A stretch of 64,000 nucleotides of DNA from Liriodendron chinense (Eukaryota > Streptophyta > Magnoliopsida > Magnoliales > Magnoliaceae): positions 1,054,001 to 1,118,000 of the forward strand of contig ML058552.1 in assembly GCA_003013855.2 (NCBI GenBank), given 5' to 3'. The translations under genes and the position numbers were made by a program. The notes beneath the pieces were generated by a model. It had not been told where the DNA came from and searched no databases. It saw only the letters and a program-made list of their open reading frames with translations. The first letter of the stretch is position 1, and every line of letters starts with the position of its first letter. This document shows positions 44,137-56,733 of the stretch, one piece after another.

Positions 44137-44720
44137 GGAATTCGGAACGGGGTGAAGGATCGTCACGTCCACGATCCAAGTCCATGAGCAAGGGTAAAAA
44201 AAAATTGAAGTTTTGGAGATGCGGTTAGTCAGGGCATATGAAGAAGGACTGCAAAAGTCTTACGAATAAGAAGGTGAAGAAAGGAGATTCCTCTAGGGAG
44301 GCTAATACCGTTGAATCTAAAGAAGGCGTTAATGATGTGTGCAAGGTCTTGATGGCATTAAAAACGAGATCTCTCAGCGATAAGTGGATCATGGATTCCG
44401 GGGCTTCGTACCACATGTGCCCAGATAGAAGGGTCTTTATTTTCTATAGGGAGTATGAGGGTGGCTCGGTATTTCTAGGTAATGACTACACTTGCAAGGT
44501 TGTAAGGATTGGTACTGTGCGCATCAAGATGTTTGATAGGATCGAACGGACCTTGACAGAAGTGAGGCATGTTTTTAGGTTGAGGAATAATTTGATTTCT
44601 CTTGGTGCACTCAAGGCAATAGGGTGCAAGTTCACCAGTTTTGACCGGTTCTGCAAAGTTTCAAAGGGGACCCTTGTAATTATGAAGGGGCAGAGGCATG
44701 GAAACATTTACAGACTAAAA
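44137..44720 (+). pseudogene. Tork-like Copia gag C-terminus and protease, 3' part
   Basis: Resumes the gag of 35198-35801 after the CACTA element. It has a basic stretch, then a damaged zinc knuckle (first Cys is Phe; one codon is TAG at about 44227-44229; CG*SGHMKKDC), then from 44238 the linker and protease with WIMDSGASYHMCPDRRVF. The catalytic D-S-G is intact. The frame then follows the typical Tork order (GSVFLGNDYTCKV; GTVRIKMFDR; NNLISLGALKAIGCKF) to GNIYRLK, where it is joined at about 44721 to an unrelated Athila relic; integrase and RT are absent. Confidence 0.85.
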
Positions 44721-44721
44721 C

Positions 44722-45430
44722 TTACATTATCCTCAATGTAGAAGATATACAATGCAACTAAAAAGAGAACAACGAAAATAAAAGAGGAGTGAGCAAGAGA
44801 AGATATTTGAGAGAGCTGAAAGTCAACAAAGCAATTTTTCTACTAAAAAAGTTCTTCAAGACTTCTAAACACTAAAACAACTAATAAAGAAAACCTTAAG
44901 CTAATATAGTTTAGAAAGAGAATCTCCATTAAAGTAGGAGATTAATTCTAGTAAAACAGGATCATCGAATAGAATTGAATGACACATGATTATCATGTGG
45001 TTCAAAAGATTTCTCAGTAAAACCATCCATGGCCTTGCCTTATAATATACATGGGTGTTTTGAATTGTTATAAGCCAATGGAGATTCCACTTAAGAATTT
45101 CAGCAGGCCCTTAAATTTTCCACCACATGTATGGAAAAAGGAGATGTCCTCGTATTTTACTTTAAAAATATATCTCCCTAATGCTTTTCCTTGACTTTGA
45201 TTAATCAAGTATCAGTCCTCCCAGGGTTGGTGAACTTTGGTTTGAACAAACCAAAGGGGTATGGAGACTTGAATCAATTTTTCTTCATATAATGGAATTA
45301 TCTCCACACAATTTGACTTCACCGGGTGCTTCAACAATCAATGTAAACGCTTCATACTCAATGGGAACGGACTATTTAGGCATCAAAGGGGTTTCTTGTT
45401 AGACAATCAAAATGTCCCTAATCATAGGAC
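44722..45430 (-). pseudogene. Decayed 3' end of an F/G-type Athila element (relic H)
   Basis: In reverse it matches F from the conserved C-terminal region through the ATCTCCTAGTCTGATGGAG block to TACATTGAGGACAATGTAAG. Readable protein pieces are IPLWFVQTKVHQPWED and YLINQ, corresponding to F's STPLWIMHTDLYQPWDD and YLQNQ. It has many stops and no LTR, and it is older than F and G. It shows that the unknown C-terminal region is a lasting feature of this lineage. Confidence 0.7.
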
Positions 45431-46551
45431 CATCAAATTCTGTATTTTCTTAGATTTGCATCTGCTTCATTGTTTGTCCCATGTCCTAAAATGATATGGA
45501 TAACGGATGGACAACACATACATTAAGGTGGGCCCCACGGTCAGGGCAGCACCTTGTTGGGTGAGGCCGGGCCACACCTAATATCTACTCCCCAAAGTTA
45601 CCATGCTGCACAGGTCTGATTGATCTATACCATTCATTTCGTACCGTGAGTTTAGACTACACAGGTCTGATCGATCGATGCCATTCATTTGGTACTGTGA
45701 TTTGGTTTGGATCATTGAAAGATCACTGCGGATCAAAGTCCGGTCGTATTGTAGCAAACCTCCAAAACGTTTACATGGAGCAGACTTATACACGCTTACA
45801 TGGGACTTGACGAAGACTCACATGGCGCAACCCATTTGCTGGGCAACGAATAGTCGGTAAACCTCCAAAACGTTTACATGGGCCTTGACGAAGACTCGCT
45901 TGGCGCAACGAATAGGTCAGCAGTGGAGACATACGGCATGCAAAGGAAGAAGGGATGTGATTAGTTGCATACTTGCCTCCATGGCATACGTGTGTGAAAA
46001 TGTATCCCTCATCGCTAGGGATTTCATGAGGCCGGGCTTGGTCGGGTCCTACAGTACCCACATCAAGACCACAAGGTTCGGGTCTTGCTGCGTTGAGGCC
46101 CTTTTGGTTCTTAGTCTCATTCTTAAAGACCCAAACGCAGCTCCAATAGGGTTCGGGTACCATCGGGTCTTTGGATCTAAGAACCAAGCTGGGGTTTGAA
46201 ACAAATAGGAGCATTTACATTATTGCGGCCACCTGATGAATGGATTAAATCACACCGACATGTCACTTTGACACATGTATGGAAATAAGCTCTTATATTT
46301 ATATGTGGCTTAAGAAACCCCATTTCATTTATAGAATTACTAATATGTATTTAATATATGTAATGGTACTATATTTAAACTAACTGGATCTAATTTGTCT
46401 CTCTCTCTCTCTCTCTCCTACTAGCCCAGCTGGAAGACACCTAGGTGTTTCAATAGTAGGTCTCAGGCTCGAGTGCTAAGGAGACACACTAACCCCATGG
46501 GTGGGTGGGGTGCATCATGTGACTAACCGAGTGGCTGCGTTGCCCAACTAA
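45431..46551. other. Non-coding interval with minor repeats
   Basis: GTGGGCCCCAC-type motif near 45530. Two direct duplications: CACAGGTCTGAT...CCATTCATTT at about 45609 and 45660, and AACCTCCAAAACGTTTACAT at about 45759 and 45860. A CT microsatellite at 46398-46418. A tRNA-like box pair near 46422 (separate entry). No coding gene. Confidence 0.5.
46422..46551 (+). mobile_element. Possible tRNA-derived SINE head
   Basis: TAGCCCAGCTGG (46422-46433) fits the pol III A box TRGCNNAGYNGG, and GGCTCGAGTGC (46466-46476) is 9/11 to the B box GGTTCGANTCC. Their 44-nt spacing is that of tRNAs. No cloverleaf is evident, so a SINE fits better than a tRNA gene. The end is not defined and may run into T2. 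Confidence 0.35.
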
Positions 46552-47308
46552 TAGGGGGGTAACTACTTATCTTAATAAGTATTTTCTTTTTTTTTTAAAG
46601 CTTTTTAACTTGTAACTTTTCTACTTCTCTTATGATTCATGTCAAATGAGGCTCTCTCTCGCGGTCAATATCAAAGGAGGCCCTACTTGGTGGATTGTCC
46701 AGATTAAAGGTGGGCTCACACAGTGGACTATCTGCATAAAAGGTGGGCTCCACATGATAGATCACCCCAAATTAATCTGGGCCCACATATGGATGGTCCA
46801 CATACAGGTCCTCCCATAGTGATAAAAAGCACATATCCAAAGTAGGCTGGTATGATGGACAACCTACTTCATAAGTGAGGCCTACATGATGGATGATCAA
46901 CATCAAAGGTGGGCTTTAAATGATGGGCAATGGACATTGAAGTTGGGCCCACGTAATGGATAGAACATATTGAGGTGGGCCTACATGATGGACGATTCAC
47001 ATCAAAGTTCGACCTCAAATGATAAAATGACCAACATCCAAGGCAAGCCCTGCATGATGTGAAATCTACGTTGAAGGTGGGGCCCACATGACGGATAGTC
47101 CACATCAAAGGTGGGCTCCACATGATGGGCAATAAATAATGGTGGGCCCACATGATGCATGATCCACATCAAGGTGGGCCCCACAAGATGGACAGTCCAC
47201 ATCAAAGGTTGGCTCTAATTATGTGTGGCCCATATCCAAGGTAGGCCCTTCATGATGGACAACCCACATCATAGTTGGGGCCCACATGATGGACGATCAA
47301 CAACAAAG

Positions 47309-48610
47309 TGTTAGTGCACTTTTCTATGGCATACTAGTGCACCTTGTTTGTCAATCACTTACGTCAGTGAGTCTACTGTCGGTTGAGCTGAATGAAGACG
47401 AAGACCGAAGACGAAGATCGAAGACTCAAGACGGACCGGCTGCATCAAGGAAGATGAAATAGGTAAAACTGATGCCTTGGTGTGCCTTGCTTTGACCAAA
47501 ACCTAACCCATAACCTCTTAGATGAATTGCACCAACTAGGTATACCCTTAGTCATCATTATTAGTCTTAGAACTCCATGAAAAACATGATAAGATAGACT
47601 AATTAAAGAGGTGGAAGCTGCTGTAATTAAAACAGCTCCAACAGCAGTTTCCGATTGATCTCCGATCAATCGGACATTGGCTCCGATAGGACTCCGATCC
47701 ATCGGACAGAATCTCCGATCAATCGGAATTTGTTCCAGCAAAATTTGAAACCCACTGGACATATTTTCGATCAATCGGACAGTCTTCCGATCCATCGGAA
47801 GGGGTCAGTCCGATCAATCGGACCATGTTCCAATCAATCGGAATATCCTCCAGAGAATTCTCTGGACTAAAATTCGATCAATCGGACATGTCTCCGATCA
47901 ATCGGACCTTCTTCCGATCAATCGGAGATGCGCGAATCTGCCTGTTTTTTTACCGTTGGAAGAAAATCTATTTAAAGAGGGGGATTCGTTTTTGAGCCAA
48001 GAGAGGGGATTTTGAGGAGATAGAAGCCACCATTGCTAGAGATCATCAGATGCTCTATCCCAAACCCATAGCAAGTCATTCTCCTTGTGTCTTCATCATA
48101 AGCTTGGGCCATTCAATGACATCTTGATAATGGACTTGTTCCCTCTTGATTCCTAGGGTTTAGACACCTTGATCATAGTTAAATCCCTTATCTAAACACT
48201 ACTTAGGAGTCCATATAGGTGTCTTCCTCTAGGAAACCCATTTCCTACCATTTGTAGAAGATTCACCATTCCCTAGCACCTTGGGCATCTCCAATGGACC
48301 ATCACATGCATGGTAGCTGATCTTGGAGCTGAAGCCTTGGCAAAGCGGCGGCGTCAAAGATCGGGGGAGCATAAGGGGAGCTGACTCAAGCACGGGAGAG
48401 CGAGAAGAAGCAACCCAAAGCGGCGCTACAAAGGGGCTCAATCCAACAAGTAAGGTTGTCTTGTTAGGAGTCCATCCACTCAATTCCCTGTGGGAGTTGA
48501 GTGTAGAGTTTGTTTGACAAACTCGAACCAGGGTCGTTAGCCGATCCTTGGCCTATTAGTTGGGCCTAAAATCTAGGGTCGTTAGCCGATCCTTGGCCTG
48601 TTAGTCGGTG
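47309..48610 (+). repeat. First LTR of E1, left piece
   Basis: Related to the C1/C2 LTRs at both ends. The palindrome cluster TCCGATCAATCGGA lies at 47655-47930 (about ten copies, some variant) and CTATTTAAAGAGG near 47969 is TATA-like. Confidence 0.85.
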
Positions 48611-50404
48611 TGTTGAGCTCTCAATTGTGCATATTCTAACCCCAATTCATCACTCATTATGCAAGGTTTTCATGATTTAAAGACAAATTTAATGCATGTG
48701 TTGTGATTGCAGGAATGAGAGTGGACTTCACTCAATTGAAGATAAAAAGGGTCCATTTAGAACCATTGAATGAAGATCGAAGGAGGACCAAGAGGAAGAA
48801 GGAAGCAAGGAGTAAAAGAGAGAAGTCATCAAATGAGGGTTAAGATAGGTCATTTATGCATCTTGAAGATCAAAGGAATGAAAGACCAAAGGTGGAGCAA
48901 AAGCACATTGAAGATGAAGGAGGAGAAGCTGAAGATTTTAGCCAAGTTCATGTCCACCAGCCGGCCGGTCACAGCCATCGACCGGCAGGCCAAACCCTCC
49001 GGAAAGAGAAAAATCTTTGGACAAATTTTTATGAAGGCCGACCCACTGACCGACCGGCCGGACAGACTGGCCGACCGGTCGTCTGAAGGGTCGGGCTATC
49101 CATTGCAATGTCCAGAAAACTCAGCAGATTGAAGGCCGACCCACTGACCGATCGGCCGGACAGACTAGCCGACCGGCCGGCCGACCGGTCAGCTGGTGGG
49201 TCGGACTGTGAAAAAATACTCCAGTGAAAATTCCATTTGCAAGCACTTTGTCCGGCCGGCCGAACAAGGGGTCCGACCGGTCGGCCAGCCACTCCAACAG
49301 GTCATCCGACCGGTCGGCCATACTTAAACTGCGGACTTTCTGTTTCTGGCACCGAAAATCACCGCGCACTGCGTAAGCTAACGTAGATTCTTGAATATTT
49401 TGACGTTGTGGAGCCTTCCCACTATAAAAGGACACCTAGGGATCGTTTCTAGGGTATCTTAGAAGAGTTTAAGCAAGGTTGGAGGCGGCGGAAGTGGATT
49501 TCGGAGTTCTACAACTCCTTCTAGTTTGTTTTACTGTTTTATGTTTTTTTTCTTAGTTGTTTCATGTTTCCTTGGATCATGAACGGCTAAACCTCATAGC
49601 TAGGGCTAAGAGGTGAAGCTTGTAGTGGATCTAACATGTTTCAATTCGATTTTAGTTGGTTTTAAATTTGAATTTCATGTTTATGAACAATGGTTTGAAG
49701 TTAATACAAGTTCCACGTAGTTTTTCTTAGTCTTATGATGACTCATGGATGTTTGGGAGAATTGCTTGAGTTCTTAATGGCTGTGTGCTAGTCTAGACCT
49801 GTATGATCCGAGGAATTGGAGTACGCTCTAGTACTATGATCTTCATGTGGGAACTTCCTACCAAAGTTCTACTTTTCTGGTTTTCTGAATTAAGTATGGG
49901 AATGTGCATGTGATTTGATTCAAGTTCAAATCATGATCTAGTTTTGTCTGGTGACAGGACTTAATGATGATCATGATTATGAACTTAGTTTATTGGAATT
50001 GGGACTGACCTATGCAATTGAGCATGCTCATCCTAGCTTGCATTGGGTGAATCATATACATTGGCCTTACATATGACAGATTATATGTTTTAACGGCTCT
50101 ATCATCCGGCTAGATAGATTTTAATATCGATTCTAGTTGAGAAAGTGAGAAACCACACCGAATTGAGCATCAAGGGTTGCTACAAGTGGATCCTTGAACC
50201 CCTGGTGCCTTTTTATAATTGTTTGCCTTCAATTTAGTTATCAAAGTTGTTACTTACATCAATCTCATACAAAATCCGATTGTTAGCTTTTTAATAGAAA
50301 CTGTTGAATGTGTTTGTGAATTCCTACACAAGTCCTTGTGGATCGACCTCGGTCTTACCAAGATTTATTACTACATCGCAACCCTACACTTAGGGAAGCG
50401 AACA
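48611..50404 (+). repeat. 5' LTR of F
   Basis: 1794 bp, TGTTGAGCTC...GGAAGCGAACA. Palindromes of CCGACCGGCCGG / CCGGCCGGTCGG type lie at 48955-49310, and ACTATAAAAGG near 49420 is TATA-like. Confidence 0.9.
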
Positions 50405-50410
50405 AGTTTT

Positions 50411-50428
50411 TGGCGCCGTTGCTGGGGA
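50411..50428 (+). promoter_or_regulatory. Primer binding site of F (tRNA-Asp)
   Basis: TGGCGCCGTTGCTGGGGA, one mismatch to the tRNA-Asp 3' complement, six bases after the LTR. Confidence 0.88.
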
Positions 50429-50972
50429 CTTTGACGGTTTTTCACAAATTTCTGACAATAGTATCTATTTAGGATTTTTAGGATTTTAAGATAATTTAGT
50501 TTGTTTTATTTGATTTTTCTTTTGCAGGGACTTCTAGGAAGCTGGAGAAGATATAAAGATCTCAAGTGCCGAATCAGGTTCTATCTTTCTGAACCTTACT
50601 CTTCTCCTTCTCCTATTCATTCCTATCATATTCATCTCTTGTAGAGTGGGTGGAGACTCCTTTTGGATCTCTGAAAGGTAGACCTTGTGCCACCTGGATT
50701 CCTATTGGTCGACTCTGCTGTTTTGGATCACCTTGTGCTCAGAGATTTCTCTTCTCACCTCTACTCCTCTTTCTTCTTTTTCTGCACTTTCCTTAAAGGA
50801 TTCAAAGAGTGGGTGGGGAGTTCTTTGAACCCCTATTGACTAGGAGAAATCGGTCTCTATCCTTGCTTCTGGCCTAGCCATTGCAAGACACCTTGTGCTT
50901 CGGTCCTAGAAAAGAGTAAAGAAGGGAAGGAAGAATTCGTTTCTCTTTTCGTTTCATATTTTTTGGATTTGC
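50429..50972 (+). other. 5' leader of F
   Basis: 544 bp between primer site and gag start. No ORF of note; contains two similar GAGTGGGTGG-G-GAG blocks (about 50646 and 50808). Matches 62950-63497 of G in reverse. Confidence 0.7.
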
Positions 50973-52760
50973 ATGCCACATTGGGCTCGGGATTCCAATA
51001 ACCGACTCATTAGTGAAGGGGGAATAGTTGAAGGAATTGACAGAGAGCCACGTGCTAGGAGACATCTAAACTCTCCAATTTTGTCTGAAAACATGGCTGC
51101 AAATCAACCTAATCCGATGGCTAATCTTAATCTGGGCCAAAACCAAACTGCAACGGGGGAGAATGTGGTTGAGAATGTTCCCCGACCAAGAACTTTACGT
51201 GATTTCTTGCAACCAGCAAGAGTGAGCACTCCCTCATGCATAGTTTTTCCACAAAATACAGGGAATGTGGATTTGAAACCGGGAGTGATTCAACTTCTCC
51301 CTAAATTTCATGGATTAGACAGTGAAAGTGCCTATCAACACCTTAAGGAGTTTGATGAGGTAATAACCACCATGCACTTTGCTAATGTGACTGATGATGT
51401 GGTGAGACTCAAATTCTTCCCTTTTACTCTGAAAGATAAAGCTAAAGGTTGGCTTCATGCATTAAGGCCAAGATCAATTGGTGCATGGACTGATATGCAT
51501 AGGAAATTCATTAAAAAATTCTTCCCTACTCACAAAACAAACATGTCGGAGCGCCTTATCATGAACTTTGCCCAAAAGGAAGATGAAACCTTCTTCTAAT
51601 GTTGGGAGAGGTTTAAGGACTTCTTAAACGCATGCCCACATCATGGCTATGAAATTTGACGGATTATAAGCTTTTTCTATGAAGGACTGACTTCACCCAT
51701 GTGCCAATTTGTAAAGATGATGTGTAATGGGGAGTTCATGAATAAGGACGCTGATGAAGAATGGGATTATTTGGAAGAATTGGCTGAAAATGCACAGTCT
51801 TGGGATACATCGAAACCAACAAATTCCAAGACTGGCCAACAAAAGGAAAAAGGGGGAATTTACGTCTTATCGGAAGAAGATAGCTTAAGTGCACGTGTGG
51901 CTAGCCTCACAAGAAAAGTCGAGGCCATGGAATTAAGGAAAGGAGAGACGATCAACTCTAAGGACGTTGAAACTGTTTGTGGAGTTTGTGCCAGAAATCA
52001 ATATACAACACAAGACTCAGCAGTTCAGGACATCTTACAAGAACAAGCAAATGCCATAAATAGTTATCAACGGCAATTTAGTGCTCCAAACTCAAACATG
52101 TATAATTCTAGTTGAAAGAACCATCCCAACTTCAGTTGGAGGAATGGACCCACTGCGAATGCAAACAATAGCCCTCAAGCTCAACCTTTACTAGGGCCAT
52201 CCTTAGTCATTACACCGAAAGTTTCGCTAGAGGAGATGTTGGGTGCATTTGTATTGGTCCAAGAGGAGTATAACAAGACTAATTCTCTGAAAATAGATGG
52301 GTTCATGCAAGAGCAATTGAAATTTAATCAAAATACAACCCAAGCCATCAATGACTTGAAAACCTCAATGGCTAAGGTTGAATCTCACCTCAGTGCTAGG
52401 GAGAAAGGCACACTTACTGCCCAACCTCTTCCTAACCCAAGGACCCAATTTAAGATACAAGACACAAGCTCATCCGCCCAACATATGGAGCATGTTCAAG
52501 CTATCACCACTTTACGAAGTGGGAAAATAATTGATAAATCTAATCCGGTGAAGGCCCTAAAGCCTAATGATCGGGAAAATTCCAAAGAGGATGATAGCCT
52601 GAACAACACTCCACAAGAGAAAGAACCGGAAAGGCAATACAAGCCGGTTGCCCCTATTTCCCCAAAGGTTGATTTCACTCAAACCTTTAGACAAAAACCT
52701 GGAGATTTTAGAGGTTTCCAAGCAGGTGAAGATCAACATCACATAGTTGGATGCCATTAA
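50973..52760 (+). pseudogene. gag: gag of F, interrupted
   Basis: From ATG 50973 leader and gag core are one frame (MPHWARDSNNRL...; HGLDSESAYQHLKEFDEV; GWLHALRPRSIGAWTDM), ending at TAA 51597-51599 in the FF-CWERF motif where G has Gln. After that, another frame and then 51699-52115 continue (MCQFVKMMCNGEF), with a zinc knuckle damaged at two positions (His to Tyr, last Cys to Ser: CGVC...YTTQDS). TGA at 52113-52115 replaces Trp. The C-terminal linker 52236-52760 (TTLRSGKIIDKS) ends in a frameshift near 52660. Confidence 0.87.
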
Positions 52761-52822
52761 ACAAATACCGTCATATGCTAAGTTTTTTAAGAATCTTTGT
52801 AAGATAAAAAAGAAAAATACAT

Positions 52823-53869
52823 GTGCGAAAGAAGGCATTTTTGACAGAAAATGTAAGCGCCCTTATAAATCACGGGATGCCCAAGAAATACAAAGATCCT
52901 GGTAGTCCGACAATATCTTGCATAATTGGAGACTACCGGGTGAAGCATGCTTTACTTGATCTAGGAGCAAGTGTGAACTTAATACCCTTTTCGGTCTATG
53001 AACAATTGGGTTTAGGTGAATTAAAACCCACCAAAACCACATTACAACTCGCTGACTGATCGATTCGTATTTCGAGAGGGGTAATTGAGGACGTTCTTGT
53101 CCAAGTTGACAAGGTCTACTACCCAGTGGACTTCATTGTCTTGGACACACAACCCATGATTAATACTGGCCCTCAAATTCCTATCATACTTGGCTGGCCA
53201 TTCCTAGCTACATCAAACGCTATCATCAATTGTAGGAGTGGGGTCATACAAATGTCTTTTGGTAATCTGACAATTGAGTTAAATGCTTTCAATGTTGACA
53301 ACCAACAAGAGGATGAAGATGATGAGGTCCACGAAATAAACATGATCAATTCTATTGTGGAAGATGGATCCCTCTCAACTCCTTACCCTAATCACTTTGA
53401 AGAAGATGTGGCCTATTCTCTTGATAAAAATGTTGATGTGATAGGGGAGATAGTCGCACCTTTCGAGTCGGTATTGGCACATAACGTTAGCCAAGAGAAG
53501 GATGAGGAAACAACACTTTATTGTTATGAGAAATCAATTCATATTTCCACACCTCTATGGATCATGCATACCGACCTCTACCAACCCTGGGATGACTCAT
53601 ACTTGCAAAATCAATGCCCAGGAAAATCTGAATGGAGACATATTCTTTCTGACAAATATGATGCTGTCTTGTCTTATACATGTGGTGAAAACATTAATGA
53701 AACCGCTGAAATTCATTTTTGGAATTTTCAGTGGCTTATCTGGATCACTCACACACGTGTATACTGTAATGCAGGATATTGGATGACGTTATTGCAAAAC
53801 CTTTTGATCCATCTAATGATTCTGCTTAACTTTATGCTTTTGGACGAGTTGTTGGAATTGATCTCCTAG
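52823..53869 (+). pseudogene. protease of F and conserved C-terminal region of unknown function
   Basis: 52823-53059 holds the aspartic protease with catalytic D-L-G-A-S intact; TGA at 53057-53059 interrupts it (LAD*SIR). The frame resumes to 53869: DFIVLDTQP, the second protease motif (IILGWPFLATSNAIINC), an acidic linker, then about 100 residues I do not recognise (SIHISTPLWIMHTDLYQPWD; YLQNQCPGKSEWRHILSDKY; SYTCGENIN; THTRVYCNAGYWMTLLQNLL). In element B this place leads into RT. The following 3' non-coding part is homologous to B's, so RT to integrase has been replaced as one block. Confidence 0.82.
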
Positions 53870-54994
53870 TCTGATGGAGGTATAGAATAGTTAGGATTAG
53901 GATTTTGTTGCTTTTGTTTACTTTTGCTTAGGTTTGTTAGAAGGAGGAAGAATTCCACTTTTCACTCTCTCAGGTACTATCACTCCTCACTCCCTTTTAT
54001 TTTAGAATTGCTCTCATGTTTTGCTCATTGCACATCTTATACATTGAGGACAATGTAAGATTTGGTTGGGGGGTGTAGGATCACTTGGATGAATCCAGCG
54101 TTTTGTAACATTTCGAGCAATTATGTAGAAATTTTTCGATTTTTCTAAAATTCAAAACTCTTTTGGAAAATTTTGGTTCTATGCACTCAAGATGATATAA
54201 GCATAAGAGGAGGAGATATGAAGTATATGAGGTTGTATGTCTAGAACTTCTCATAGCATAATGGTTGTATATGTGAATTCCCCTAGTTATGTGATTGATA
54301 GAAAATTTGAACACTTTTACACTTAGTTCACATTACACGATTTTCATGAGTTGAAAGAATTATGTGATTTGTGGGTTAGCTAGACTTTGATTTAAGGTGC
54401 TGAGAAACCAGGCTGGGGTACTTTGTCCATCCTTGTCTATGGGAAAATAACGAAAGATATGGATTTCTAAAAATCCTATCTAATTTTAAAAAAAGGAAAA
54501 GGAAGGATGAAATTGGGAATGATGGAAAAATGGTGGAAAATTCCGATTAGGGCTACCTACTACCAACCGGGGGATGGTCTACCCATAACCAAAGCCGGAA
54601 ATGGGACGTAGTGTGAAAGTCGTCAGAAGGACAGTAAGACAAATTTCTGTCATTGGCTTGTTGTTGCTCTATATACCTTGAGATCCATAGTCTAGTTGAT
54701 TTATGAAGAAGATAACCCTGGAAACTCATGAAAAGAATTTTCACTATGCACACTAGTTTGAATTTGTTCAAGTTCTTCTATTTGTCAACCAATTAGCGAA
54801 AATTTCATATGGATGCATATTATGTTTTGAGAGTTTACGGTTTCAACCTCTATCACTTAATTTCTCTAACTCTTACACTTATGTATCTTGGAATGTATAG
54901 AAGAATGGTTTCTAAGGTAGAGTTGAATTTTGGAGAATGGAATTGATTTCACGCATGTTTTGCTCGGGACTAGCAAAATACTGGTTGGGGGGTG
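53870..54994 (+). other. 3' non-coding part of F with polypurine tracts
   Basis: Homologous to 12277-13403 of B. Internal TTTGGTTGGGGGGTG at 54061-54075, true polypurine tract CTGGTTGGGGGGTG at 54981-54994 next to the LTR. No ORF of note. Confidence 0.8.
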
Positions 54995-56733
54995 TGTTGA
55001 GCTCTCAATTGTGCATATTCCAACCCTAATTCATCACTCATTATGCAAGGTTTTCATGATTTAAAGTCTAATTTAATGCATGTGTTGTGATTGCAGGAAT
55101 GAGAGTGGACTTCACTCAATTGAAGATAAAAAGGGTCCATTTAGAACCATTGAATGAAGATCGAAGGAGGACCAAGAGGAAGAAGGAAGCAAGGAGTAAA
55201 AGAGAGAAGTCATCAAATGAGGGCTAAGATAGGTCATTTATGCATCTTGAATATCAAAGGAATGAAAGACCAAAGGTGGAGCAAAAGCACATTGAAGATG
55301 AAGGAGGAGAAGCTGAAGATTTCAGCCAAGTTCATGTCCACCGCCCGGCCGGTCACAGCCATCGACCGGCCAGCCAAACCCTACAGAAAGAGAAAAATCT
55401 CTGGACACATTTTTATGAAGGCTGACCCATTGACCGACCGGCCGGACAAACTGGCCGACCGGCCGGCTGAAGGGTCGGGCTATCCATTGCAATGTCCAGA
55501 AAACTCAGCAGATTGAAGGCCGACCCACTGACCGACCGGCCGGCCGACCGGTTGGCTGGTGGGTCGGACTGTGAAAAAATACTCCAGTGAAAATTCCATT
55601 TGCAAGCACTTTGTCCGACCGGCCGAACAAGGGGTCCGACCAGTCGGCCTATGCGTAAACTGCGGACTTTCTGTTTCTGGCGCCGAAAATCTCTGTGCAC
55701 TGCGTAAGCTTACGCAGATTTTGGAATATTCTAACGTTGTGGAGCCTTCCCACTATAAAAGGACACCTAGGGATCGTTCCTAAGGTATCTTAGAAGAGTT
55801 TATGCAAGGTTGGAGGCGGCAGGAAGTGGATTTCGGAGTTCCACAATTCCTTCTAGTTTGTTTTACTGTTTTATGTTTTTTTCTTAGTTGTTTCATGTTT
55901 CCTTGGATCATGGATGGCTAAACCTCTTAGCTAAGGCTAAAAGGTGAAGCTTGTAGTGGATCTAAGATGTTTCAATTCGTTTTTAGTTGGTTTTAAGATT
56001 GAATTTCATGTTTATGAACAATGGTTTGAAGTTAATACAAGTTCCAAGTAGTTTTTCTTAGTCTTATGATGACTCATGGATGTTTGGGAGAATTGCTTGA
56101 GTTCTTAATGGTTGTGTGCTAGTCTAGACCTGTATGATCCGAGGAATTGGAGTATGCTCTAGTACTATGATCTTCATGTGGGAACTTCCTACCAAAGTTC
56201 TACTTTTCTGGTTTTCTGAATTATGTATGGGAATGTGCATGTGATTTGATTCAAGTTCAAATCATGATCTAGTTTTGTCTGGTGACAAGACTTAATGATG
56301 ATCATGATTATGAACTTAGTTTATTGGAATTGGGACTGACCTATGCAATTGAGCATGCTCATCCTAGCTTGCATTGGGTGAATCATATACATTGGCCTTA
56401 CATATGACAGATTATATGGTTTAACGGCTCTATCATCCGGCTAGATAGATCTTAATATCGATTCTAGTTGAGAAAGTGAGAAACCACAGCGAATTGAGCA
56501 TCAAGGATTGCTACAAGTGGATCCTTGAACCCCTAGTGCCTTTTTATAATTGTTTACCTTCAATTTAGTTCAAAGTTGTTACTTACATCAATCTCATACA
56601 AAATCCAATTGTTAGCTTTTTAATAGAAACTGTTGGATGTGTTTGTGAATTCCTACAAAAGTCCCTGTGGATCGACCTCGGTCTTACCGAGATTTATTAC
56701 AACATCGCAGCCCTACACTTGGGGAAGCGAACA
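54995..56733 (+). repeat. 3' LTR of F
   Basis: 1739 bp, partner of 48611-50404 with few differences; palindrome cluster at 55341-55650 is shorter than in the 5' LTR, ACTATAAAAGG near 55752. Confidence 0.9.

Larger units (their letters stand above)
48611..56733 (+). mobile_element. Athila-type element F: gag and protease but no RT or integrase
   Basis: 5' LTR 48611-50404, tRNA-Asp primer site, leader, gag, protease, unknown C-terminal region, 3' non-coding part, polypurine tract, 3' LTR 54995-56733. RT, RNase H and integrase are absent, and the same layout occurs in G, so this is a non-autonomous family rather than a one-off deletion. It sits in the first LTR of E1; flanks (GTCGG and CCTAA) show no target duplication. 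Several stops and frameshifts make it inactive. Confidence 0.88.

Noticed and set aside
45786..46214. 142-codon minus-strand and 104-codon plus-strand ORFs
   Set aside because: They overlap each other on opposite strands, include a direct duplication, and show no recognisable domain.
47655..47930. CRISPR-like array of TCCGATCAATCGGA repeats
   Set aside because: Palindromes of irregular spacing inside a plant LTR; no cas genes and the genome is eukaryotic.
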